A stretch of DNA of 64,000 nt from UBA1189 sp045126595 (lineage in GTDB: Bacteria > Bacteroidota > Bacteroidia > Bacteroidales > Bacteroidaceae): NCBI GenBank assembly GCA_045126595.1, contig JBGVOS010000095.1, forward strand, positions 14,423 to 78,422, written 5' to 3'. Under the pieces are notes generated by a model that saw only the letters and a program-made list of their open reading frames with translations, was not told the DNA's origin and made no database searches. Below, in pieces: positions 1-7,029 of the stretch. The translations under genes and the position numbers were made by a program. The stretch's first letter is position 1. Every line of letters starts with the position of its first letter.

Positions 1-903
1 CCACGTGGGAGCAAAACCCGTTTCGTGGTAGTATCCAATGATATCGATGCAGGGGATGCGGGCTATCTGGTTGATGGGGAGATGGTCATCGGTAATCTGC
101 CCACCATCGGCATAAGGAAAATACTCGCCGTTGCCACAGCTGTGAGCTGCCGCCCACACCTTGTCCACGATGTGCTTGGCAAAATAGTCTGACACGCCCT
201 CACGATGGAAACGTGCATCACGTCCACCCACCATATCGAGCAATATGCCAAAGCGGGCCATATAGTTTGTGGTATGCGGCACACGCGCCCAGTATTGCGA
301 GCCGAGACACCAGGTGATACCATCGGTAGGTTCATCGTCATCATCGGCATGGGTGCCATAGTCCTCGGCATCGAAGAAAATGATGTCCACGCCAATATCG
401 GTGGGGTGTATCTGCAACTGTCGTGCTACCTCGAGGAGTACACCCACGCCACTGGCACCATCATTGGCCCCGAGAATGGGAGTGCGGTGGTTCTTGGAAT
501 CGGGGTCAGCATCGGCCCAAGGGCGGCTATCCCAATGAGCACAGAGGAGCACGCGCTTCTTCAGCTCGGGCTTGTAGGAGCCGATAATGTTGCGTGCATA
601 CAATGGTGTACCATCATAGGCTCTTAGGGTGACATTCTGCGAAGTCACCTGTGCTCCAAAGCGTTCAAGCGTCTGTGCCAACCAGTCGCCACAGGCCACG
701 TGAGCCTCGGTATTTGGCACACGAGGGCCGAACTCCACCTGCGCTGCCGTGTAGCGATAGGCACTATCGGCATTGAAGGCAGGCACCACGACGGGAGACT
801 GAGACTGCACAGTAGGTTTGGGTTGCTTGCTTCCGCAGGCAACCCAAAAGAGTACACTCAATAACAAGAGTGATATTCGGAGAAATGAACTCTCAACTTT
901 CAA
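1..903 (-). CDS. M28-family glutaminyl cyclase-like lipoprotein (3' end cut by window)
   Basis: The frame is open for 301 codons to the window edge, so only the last few dozen residues are missing. It begins at a TTG (901-903) because an in-frame stop lies two codons upstream and no ATG precedes the signal sequence. Residues 7-23 form a hydrophobic segment ending in WVAC, a lipobox-like site. Further on come GANDGASGVGVLLEVAR (zinc-binding Asp), FFDAEDYG (acidic catalytic/zinc region), CLGSQYWAR and TDDHLPIN (zinc His). This order matches M28 peptidases and especially type II glutaminyl cyclases of Bacteroidetes, which turn N-terminal Gln of exported proteins into pyroglutamate. An aminopeptidase role cannot be excluded. 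It lies 15 bp downstream of cysS and is probably cotranscribed with it. Confidence 0.82.
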   Translation of the reverse strand, partial: MKVESSFLRISLLLLSVLFWVACGSKQPKPTVQSQSPVVVPAFNADSAYRYTAAQVEFGPRVPNTEAHVACGDWLAQTLERFGAQVTSQNVTLRAYDGTPLYARNIIGSYKPELKKRVLLCAHWDSRPWADADPDSKNHRTPILGANDGASGVGVLLEVARQLQIHPTDIGVDIIFFDAEDYGTHADDDDEPTDGITWCLGSQYWARVPHTTNYMARFGILLDMVGGRDARFHREGVSDYFAKHIVDKVWAAAHSCGNGEYFPYADGGQITDDHLPINQIARIPCIDIIGYYHETGFAPTW

Positions 904-918
904 TTTTTAATTTACAAT

Positions 919-2400
919 TTACTTGTTCAACTTCCAAGTGCAGCCATCCTTGGTATCCTTAATCTCGAAGCCGAGGGCAGCAAGCTCGTTGCGAATCTTG
1001 TCGCTCGTAGCCCAGTCCTTGTTGGCCTTGGCAATGGCACGCTGCTCAAGCAGCATATCCACGACCTTACCAAAGGCCTCTTCGCGACCGCTGTTGTTAC
1101 CGCTCTGCTCGGCTTTGATGCCGAGGATGTCGAAGAGGAAGAGCGAGAATACCTCTTTCAGTTCGGCAAGGTCGGCAGCGTTGAGAGTCGCCTTCTTATC
1201 GACGGTCTGGTTGATGAGACGTGCTGCATCGAAGAGGTGACTGATGACGATGGGTGTGTTGAGGTCATCGTTCATGGCATCGTAGCACTTGGCGCGGATA
1301 CCGCTGACATCTACCGATGAGGTCTCCGAGGGAGTGATGCGACCGAGGTTATCCCACGCCTCAAGCAGACGGCTGAGGCCCTTCTCGGAAGCCTGCAGTG
1401 CCTCGTTGCCGAAATCCACCGTGCTGCGGTAGTGTGCCTGCAGGATGAAGAAGCGGATGGTCATGGGGCTATAGGGCTGCTCCAACAAGGGGTGCGAACC
1501 GGCGAAGAACTCGCTGAGGTTGATGAAGTTGTTGTATGACTTACCCATCTTCTGTCCGTTGATGGTAATCATGTTGTTATGCATCCAGTAGTGTACCATA
1601 TCGTTGCCCTGACTGGCTACGCTCTGTGCAATCTCGCACTCATGGTGCGGGAACACGAGGTCCATACCACCACCGTGTATGTCGAAGTGCTCGCCCAGGT
1701 ATTTCTTACCCATCGCCGTGCACTCACAGTGCCAACCGGGGAAGCCGTCGCTCCAAGGTGAGGGCCAGCGCATGATGTGCTCGGGCTGGGCCTTCTTCCA
1801 CAGGGCAAAGTCCACAGGGTTACGCTTCTCGCTCTGTCCGTCGAGGTTATCGCGGCTGGTATTGAGCACGTCATCGAGGTTACGACCTGAGAGCTTGCCG
1901 TAGCGGTGGTCACGGTTGTACTTCTCCACATCGAAGTATACCGAGCCTTCACTCTCATAGGCGTAGCCGTTGGCAAGGATATCCTCGACGAGCTTAATCT
2001 GTTCGATGATATGTCCCGAAGCATGGGGCTCGATGCTGGGAGGAAGCACGTTGAGTGCCTCCATGGCCTTGTGGTAGCGGTTGAGGTAGTGCTGAACAAC
2101 CTCCATGGGCTCCAGTTGCTCGAGGCGTGCCTTCTTGGCAACCTTGTCCTCTCCTTCATCGGCATCGTGCTCCAGATGGCCCACATCGGTGATGTTGCGC
2201 ACGTAGCGCACCTTGTAACCCAAGTGTTGCAGATAACGGAAGAGGATATCAAACGTAATGGCCGGACGAGCGTGACCCAAGTGAGCATCGCCATATACCG
2301 TAGGACCGCAAACGTACATTCCCACACGTCCCTCGTGCAAAGGTTTGAAGAGTTCCTTGCAGCGTGTGAGGGTATTGTAAATCAATAATTGTTGTTCCAT
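919..2400 (-). CDS. cysS: Cysteinyl-tRNA synthetase
   Basis: Class I aminoacyl-tRNA synthetase that charges tRNA-Cys in the cytoplasm. The 493-residue protein, counted from MEQQLLIYN, has the family's usual length. The HIGH-type signature is CGPTVYGDAHLGHAR at about residues 31-45, where Cys31 is also the first zinc ligand. The other zinc ligands sit in GWHCECTAM and FPHHECE. The KMSKS-type loop reads KMGKS near residue 281. An ATG 39 bp further upstream is in frame, but it lies within or next to the predicted -7 promoter element at 2426-2433, so the start at 2400 is preferred. The M28 lipoprotein gene follows closely and probably shares the transcript. Confidence 0.97.
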   Translation of the reverse strand: MEQQLLIYNTLTRCKELFKPLHEGRVGMYVCGPTVYGDAHLGHARPAITFDILFRYLQHLGYKVRYVRNITDVGHLEHDADEGEDKVAKKARLEQLEPMEVVQHYLNRYHKAMEALNVLPPSIEPHASGHIIEQIKLVEDILANGYAYESEGSVYFDVEKYNRDHRYGKLSGRNLDDVLNTSRDNLDGQSEKRNPVDFALWKKAQPEHIMRWPSPWSDGFPGWHCECTAMGKKYLGEHFDIHGGGMDLVFPHHECEIAQSVASQGNDMVHYWMHNNMITINGQKMGKSYNNFINLSEFFAGSHPLLEQPYSPMTIRFFILQAHYRSTVDFGNEALQASEKGLSRLLEAWDNLGRITPSETSSVDVSGIRAKCYDAMNDDLNTPIVISHLFDAARLINQTVDKKATLNAADLAELKEVFSLFLFDILGIKAEQSGNNSGREEAFGKVVDMLLEQRAIAKANKDWATSDKIRNELAALGFEIKDTKDGCTWKLNK

Positions 2401-2425
2401 AACTTGACTATTCTGATTAGATTTG

Positions 2426-2456
2426 CAAAAATAGTGCAAATTTTCGATTAAGCGAA
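2426..2456 (-). promoter_or_regulatory. Predicted Bacteroidetes promoter for cysS
   Basis: On the minus strand there is TTCG (2453-2456), a 19-bp spacer and TATTTTTG (2426-2433), close to the TTTG-N19/20-TAnnTTTG pattern of Bacteroidetes primary-sigma promoters. Transcription would start near 2419, about 19 nt before the cysS ATG at 2400. The -33 half is one base off consensus. Confidence 0.5.
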
Positions 2457-2494
2457 GACAATACGAGTTAACTTATATTGTCAATGCAAGAATT

Positions 2495-3997
2495 TTAGTT
2501 AAACCGCATCATATCCTCTATGATGTCGCGCGTGTTGCTCAGGCGGGGTATCTTATGCTGACCTCCCAGTTTACCCTTCTCCTTGAGCCACATATCAAAG
2601 AGACCGTGGCGGGCAGGGATGATTTCAAGTTCCTGCAGCGTGATGTCCTTGTGGCGCTTGGCCTCGTAGTCCGAGTTGAGCGTCTGCAGAGCGCGGTCGA
2701 GCAGAGTGGTGAATTCGGCCAGTGACGCAGGTGCCTGGGCAAACTCGATGAGCCACTGGTGGCGGCACCGGGCATTGCCGTCCATGAAGACAGGGGCGGC
2801 GGTATATTCGCGCACCTGTGCTCCCGTAGCCTCGCAGGCTTGACGCAGCCCCTTCTCGGCATTGTCTACCACGAGTTCCTCGCCAAAGGCGTTGATGTAG
2901 TGCTTGGTGCGGCCGGTGATGATGAACTTGTAGGGGTTCTTCTGTGTGAACTTCACCGTATCGCCGATGATATAGCGCCACAGCCCGCACGAGGTACTGA
3001 TGACCATGGCATAGTTCTTCCCCGGCTCTACCGCCCAAAGGGGTACAATAGTCGGATCCTCCTTGTCAAATTCGTCCATGGGGATGAACTCGTAGAACAC
3101 GCCGTAGTCAATCATCAGCAGCATGGCGGGGTCGGTGGGGTCACTCTGCAGGCCAAAGAAACCTTCACTGGCGTTGTAGGTCTCCATGTAACGCATGCGG
3201 TCGCTCGGGATGAGTTGCTTGTACTGCTCGCGGTAGGGAGTAAAGGCTACACCACCGTGGAAGAATACCTCAAGGTTGGGCCATAGCTCGCACAGGTTGT
3301 CCTTGCTGGTGATTTTGAGTGTACGTCTCAGCACCGCCATCATCCAGGAGGGTACGCCGGAGAGGTTGGTAATGTTGCAGTCCTTGATGCAGTGGGCTAT
3401 GCGCTCCATCTTCTCCTCGAAGTCGCTCAGCAGGGCAATCTCCTTGCTCGGTACACGCACGAGGTTCACCAAGGGGTTGATGTTCTCGATAAGGATAGCG
3501 CTGAGGTCGCCCACGAGACTATGGCGAAGGTTGTAGTTCGGTGCATGGCTGCCGCCAAGGATGAGCGCTTTGCCCGAGAACATACGGCTGTCGGGGTAGT
3601 TGCGCAGGTAGAGGGCCACAGAGTCGGTGCCGCCCTTATAGTGCAGATCGTCCAGTCCCTCCCTGGAGACGGGGATGAACTTGCTCTTGTCGTTCGTTGT
3701 GCCCGATGACTTGGCATACCACTTCACCCGTCCGGGCCAGAGGATGTCGCTCTCGCCGTGGCGCATGCGGTCGATATAGTCCTTCAGACCATCGTAGTCA
3801 GAGACAGGCACACGGGCGGTAAACTGCTCATAGGTCGTGATGCTTTCGTACCCGTATCTGCTCCCCCACTCCGTACCGCGGCTACGGTTTATCAGGTGGT
3901 TCAACACGCTACGCTGTATCTCCTCAGCTTGCGTATCGTAGCGGTCTATCTTCTTCTGGCGTCCTTTCAAGGCTGTGCCCACTAACTTTGTAATCAT
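2495..3997 (-). CDS. GH3-family acyl-adenylate/amide synthetase-like protein
   Basis: A 500-residue protein of the GH3 family (named after plant auxin-responsive enzymes), which belongs to the acyl-adenylate-forming superfamily. The ATP-binding signature YAKSSGTTNDKSKFIPVS lies near residues 95-112. A second conserved block, METYNASEGFFG, is the equivalent of the acyl-AMP motif, and a later stretch reads GLWRYIIGDTVKF. The C-terminal part contains the ITGRTKHYINAFGEEL motif typical of the family. Bacterial GH3 proteins are widespread in Bacteroidetes, but their substrates are largely unknown; amide bond formation between a carboxylic acid and an amine is inferred from plant homologues. It is cytoplasmic, with no signal peptide. 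It stands alone between cysS and the methyltransferase gene. Confidence 0.9.
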   Translation of the reverse strand: MITKLVGTALKGRQKKIDRYDTQAEEIQRSVLNHLINRSRGTEWGSRYGYESITTYEQFTARVPVSDYDGLKDYIDRMRHGESDILWPGRVKWYAKSSGTTNDKSKFIPVSREGLDDLHYKGGTDSVALYLRNYPDSRMFSGKALILGGSHAPNYNLRHSLVGDLSAILIENINPLVNLVRVPSKEIALLSDFEEKMERIAHCIKDCNITNLSGVPSWMMAVLRRTLKITSKDNLCELWPNLEVFFHGGVAFTPYREQYKQLIPSDRMRYMETYNASEGFFGLQSDPTDPAMLLMIDYGVFYEFIPMDEFDKEDPTIVPLWAVEPGKNYAMVISTSCGLWRYIIGDTVKFTQKNPYKFIITGRTKHYINAFGEELVVDNAEKGLRQACEATGAQVREYTAAPVFMDGNARCRHQWLIEFAQAPASLAEFTTLLDRALQTLNSDYEAKRHKDITLQELEIIPARHGLFDMWLKEKGKLGGQHKIPRLSNTRDIIEDMMRFN

Positions 3998-4078
3998 CGC
4001 TTGCCGTTAATTAAAATTGTGTAAAAGTAGTATAAATAACGATAAGGCTTGCACCTTAGCACCCGTTTTTAGGATAAA

Positions 4079-5251
4079 TTAACGGGACTCCGCCTTAGTG
4101 CATACGATGAGTGCTTTCGATTCATCCTGCAGCGTGGTGGCAAAGAGATAGGTAGAGCCGCCATCCTGAATCTTGAGCCGCTTCTGCAGGGCATCCACGC
4201 GCTCGGGGAAGTTGCGCACGGCCAGGTTGGCCTGCTTGCAGCCAAGCGTCTTCAACTCTTTCTTGCCGAATCCGCATACCCGTTCCACCCTAAATACCCG
4301 GCCGGGGAAGTCGCTCACCAAAGTGTCCGAAGTGTACAGATGCGTGTTGGGGTGCAGCTTGCTCAGTCCGTACCGTTGGGCAGGCAAGCGGTAACAGCCC
4401 GCCTTCATCAGTGAACTGTTGGGCTCGTAGAGGTACCGGGCCACCGACGTAGCGTAAGGGCACAAGGCGGCCACCTCCTCGGATGCGGCATAGACAAACT
4501 TCTGCACCTCGCCCCCATGATAGTTGATTGTATGAATGGAGCCTTCCACGGCAGCTCCTCCAAGTATCAGCAGCAGTTCCTTGCACTCATTGTTCACCGA
4601 CACCACATGCACCTCGCTCACAGACTGTAACTCACGCACCGCTTGCGATATGTCGAGCATAGGCGAACACTTGATCATCATGCGAGTGGCCTTCTGCATG
4701 AGCAGGGGCTTCAACCGACACACATCAGGCGTACAGTCCTTCAACGACACCACCTTATTCCCAGCCTTGTCCCTGCGTGCAGGGTCGATGAATATCCAGT
4801 CCTGATGGGGCAGTGAATCCAGCGCCTCCTCGCTGTCGGCATTTACTACACGTATAGGTCTGCCCAATAGCGCGAAATTATGGCCTGCTATCCGGCACAG
4901 TTCCTCGTTGCGTTCTATGTAGGTTGTTTCCTCAAACCCCTCGGCCATGTAGCTGCAATCCACGCCGAAGCCGCCCGTGAGGTCCGCCAAACGCTGCCCG
5001 CTTACGAGAGAGGCCTTATAGCGCGCAGTCACCTCCGACGAGCATTGCTCCAAAGAGAGGCGTACGGGGTATACCATGCCGTCGACCGCTGCCCAGGTCG
5101 GCAGCTTGGTAGAGGCCAGCCTGCGCCCCTCAATCTGCGTGGCCGCCACACGCATATCCACCTCGGGGTAGCGCTTGGCCTGTAAGGCCAACTGGCGCAC
5201 ATCGTCACCAGCATGTTCGCGGATAAAGTCCTGTGTAGGTTTGTCAATCAT
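4079..5251 (-). CDS. THUMP-like class I SAM-dependent methyltransferase
   Basis: A 390-residue cytoplasmic protein. An N-terminal domain (about residues 1-85) precedes a Rossmann methyltransferase core with the SAM-binding motif I DLTGGFGVD at residues 90-98, an acidic residue in YIERNEEL, and the motif IV-like FIDPARRD near residue 155. The C-terminal region (from about 290) fits the THUMP-like domain found in this Bacteroidetes family; the part containing CGFGKKELKTLGCKQANLAVRNFP is typical. The architecture suggests an RNA or protein N-methyltransferase, but the substrate is not known to me. The gene is transcribed away from the B3/B4-domain gene, with a 106-bp divergent spacer between them. 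Confidence 0.85.
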   Translation of the reverse strand: MIDKPTQDFIREHAGDDVRQLALQAKRYPEVDMRVAATQIEGRRLASTKLPTWAAVDGMVYPVRLSLEQCSSEVTARYKASLVSGQRLADLTGGFGVDCSYMAEGFEETTYIERNEELCRIAGHNFALLGRPIRVVNADSEEALDSLPHQDWIFIDPARRDKAGNKVVSLKDCTPDVCRLKPLLMQKATRMMIKCSPMLDISQAVRELQSVSEVHVVSVNNECKELLLILGGAAVEGSIHTINYHGGEVQKFVYAASEEVAALCPYATSVARYLYEPNSSLMKAGCYRLPAQRYGLSKLHPNTHLYTSDTLVSDFPGRVFRVERVCGFGKKELKTLGCKQANLAVRNFPERVDALQKRLKIQDGGSTYLFATTLQDESKALIVCTKAESR

Positions 5252-5302
5252 AGCCGCGAAGATACACCATCAGCGGCAAACAGCAAAATTTACCTCTCTA
5301 TT

Positions 5303-5334
5303 TTTGTGGATATAGCAAACATCACGTACCTTTG
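5303..5334 (+). promoter_or_regulatory. Predicted promoter for the B3/B4-domain gene
   Basis: TTTG (5303-5306), a 20-bp spacer and TACCTTTG (5327-5334) match the Bacteroidetes consensus exactly. Transcription should begin near 5341. This excludes the in-frame ATG at 5334, which lies at the last base of the -7 element, and supports translation from 5358. Confidence 0.72.
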
Positions 5335-5357
5335 TGCCATTGCATAGCGCTATTATT

Positions 5358-6020
5358 ATGTACAAGATTACCGTTTCAGAGGAGATTAGAGAGAAGTGCC
5401 CGCAATATCGTGGTGCTGCTGTATATGCCCAAGTGAAAAATACGACCTATGACCAAGGCTTGTGGGATGAAATCAACCGGTTCACCGAACAGCTGCGCAC
5501 GACCGAGACCACCGAGAGCATCAAGCAGCAACCGGCCATCGTAGCCACACGCGATGCTTACCGCGCCTGCGGCAAAGATCCCAGCCGCTACCGTCCCTCG
5601 GCCGAGGCACTGCGTCGCCGTCTGTTGCGTGGGTTGGAACTATACCGTATCGACACGCTTGTCGACCTCATCAACCTCGTCTCCCTACGCACAGGCTACT
5701 CCATCGGAGGCTTCGACGCCGACAAGATTGTGGGTACCGACCTATGCTTAGGCATTGGCCGTGAGGGCGAACCGTTTGAGGGCATAGGTCGCGGCCCGCT
5801 CAACATCGAGTGTATGCCCGTCATCCGCGATGCCGAAGGAGGGATAGGAACTCCCACGAGTGACCACGAGCGCACCAAGATGGATATAAACACCACGCAC
5901 ATATTGGCCATCATCAATGGCTACAGTGGCGAAGAAGGCTTGCAAGAGGCTGCCGCGATGACCGCAGCACTGCTGCAACGTTATGCCACTGCAACAGAAT
6001 GCAACGTGTGGATATTCTAA
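5358..6020 (+). CDS. B3/B4 tRNA-binding domain protein
   Basis: A 220-residue protein starting MYKITVSEE. It resembles the B3/B4 domain of the phenylalanyl-tRNA synthetase beta subunit, where that domain carries the editing site, but here it stands alone. Conserved blocks visible are RDAYRACGKDPSRYRPSAEALRRR, DLINLVSLRTGYSIGGFD and the GREGEPFEGIGRGPLNIE stretch. Stand-alone B3/B4 proteins are common in bacteria and are usually annotated as uncharacterised. A role in removing or recognising mis-charged aminoacyl groups is inference only. The protein has no signal peptide. The start is fixed by the strong promoter at 5303-5334, which gives a leader of about 17 nt. The thiamine operon follows after about 240 bp. 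Confidence 0.85.
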   Translation: MYKITVSEEIREKCPQYRGAAVYAQVKNTTYDQGLWDEINRFTEQLRTTETTESIKQQPAIVATRDAYRACGKDPSRYRPSAEALRRRLLRGLELYRIDTLVDLINLVSLRTGYSIGGFDADKIVGTDLCLGIGREGEPFEGIGRGPLNIECMPVIRDAEGGIGTPTSDHERTKMDINTTHILAIINGYSGEEGLQEAAAMTAALLQRYATATECNVWIF

Positions 6021-6114
6021 GCTGTCAGTCCAGAGCCTTCTGGCCTTGAGTCCAGATGGGATTGGACAAATTGGGACTGAAGCCAACACAAAATATGGAA
6101 AAATCAGTGAAAAT

Positions 6115-6146
6115 CTTTTCCATATACAACCTTTTTCGTATATTTG
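6115..6146 (+). promoter_or_regulatory. Predicted promoter of the thiM operon
   Basis: TATATTTG (6139-6146) fits the -7 consensus. The -33 position 20 bp upstream (6115-6118) reads CTTT, a weak match. A start near 6153 would give a leader of about 110 nt, enough to contain the complete TPP riboswitch before thiM. Confidence 0.5.
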
Positions 6147-6186
6147 CGCCGCAAACCGAACAACATATACCTTATATAAGTTTGCT

Positions 6187-6262
6187 ATTAGGGGTGCTCG
6201 TCCACCAAGGACAGGCTGAGATTATACCCTTTGAACCTGCTAACGTAATTGTAGAGAGGAAA
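6187..6262 (+). promoter_or_regulatory. TPP riboswitch (THI element) upstream of thiM
   Basis: The conserved order of THI-box blocks is present: AGGGGTGC (from 6190), then GGCTGAGATTATACCC, then TTTGAACCTG, a short stem region CTAAC-GTAATTGTAG, and AGAGGAAA. These correspond to the pyrimidine-sensor helix (CTGAGA) and the pyrophosphate-binding arm that recognise thiamine pyrophosphate. The 3' part is less standard than the usual UAAUGCCAGCGUAGGGA, although UAAU is retained. It ends only a few bases before the thiM ATG at 6265, which suggests control at translation initiation rather than by a separate terminator. Confidence 0.9.
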
Positions 6263-6264
6263 AT

Positions 6265-7029
6265 ATGAATCAAGACAATCTGAAGAGAGACCTCGCGCTT
6301 GTCCGCGAGAAGAGTCCGTTGGTACACAACATCACCAACTATGTAGCAATGAATTTTTCGGCCAACGCCCTGCTGGCTATCGGTGCATCCCCCGTTATGG
6401 CTCATGCCGTGGAGGAGATGGAAGATATGGTAGGCATCGCTTCGGCCTTAGTGATCAACATCGGTACGCTCGATGCCGAGTGGGTGCGCGGCATGCTCAC
6501 AGCCGGGCGTGCGGCACATCGCATGGGCAAGCCCATCGTGCTCGACCCCGTAGGAGCAGGTGCCACGCCCTACCGCACACAGACGGCGTGGGAGATTATC
6601 CGCGAGTGTCACCCCACCATCATCCGTGGCAACGCTTCGGAAATCATGGCACTCGTGAATGCCGACATCCACAGCAAGGGCGTGGACAGCAGCCAGAGCT
6701 CCGACGATGCGTTGGAGTCAGCCAAGCAGTTGGCCAAGACAACAAGCGCCGTGGTAGTCATCAGTGGGCCTACCGACTACATCACCGACGGCACTCGCGT
6801 AGAGACCGTCACCAACGGTTCGCCCCTCATGACACGCGTGACAGCTATGGGCTGCACCGCCTCGTCCATGGTGGGTGCCTTTGCCGGCATCAATCCCGGT
6901 GCCTTCGAAGCAGCGCTCCACGGTATGGCTGTGATGGGCATCTGTGGCGAACGTGCTGCAGCCAAGAAGGCCGCACCCGGCTCGCTGCTCACTAATTTTG
7001 TAGATGAACTGTATGAAATCACCCTTTGA
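6265..7029 (+). CDS. thiM: Hydroxyethylthiazole kinase
   Basis: Phosphorylates 4-methyl-5-(2-hydroxyethyl)thiazole, a salvage entry into thiamine synthesis. The 254-residue length is normal for ThiM. Diagnostic segments are PLVHNITNYVAMNFSANALLAIGASPVM near the N-terminus, LVINIGTLD, KPIVLDPVGAGATPYR, IIRGNASEIMAL and the C-terminal TAMGCTASSMVGAF, which holds the catalytic and ATP-binding residues of the ribokinase-like fold. It is cytoplasmic. The ATG sits directly after the TPP riboswitch, so expression is expected to drop when thiamine pyrophosphate is plentiful. Its 3' end overlaps the following fusion gene by 17 nt, indicating coupled translation. Confidence 0.97.
   Translation: MNQDNLKRDLALVREKSPLVHNITNYVAMNFSANALLAIGASPVMAHAVEEMEDMVGIASALVINIGTLDAEWVRGMLTAGRAAHRMGKPIVLDPVGAGATPYRTQTAWEIIRECHPTIIRGNASEIMALVNADIHSKGVDSSQSSDDALESAKQLAKTTSAVVVISGPTDYITDGTRVETVTNGSPLMTRVTAMGCTASSMVGAFAGINPGAFEAALHGMAVMGICGERAAAKKAAPGSLLTNFVDELYEITL

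Noticed and set aside
3998..4078. Promoter for the GH3-family gene
   Set aside because: A TACTTTTA box is present on the minus strand near 4022-4029, but no -33 element at the right distance was found, so it was not called.
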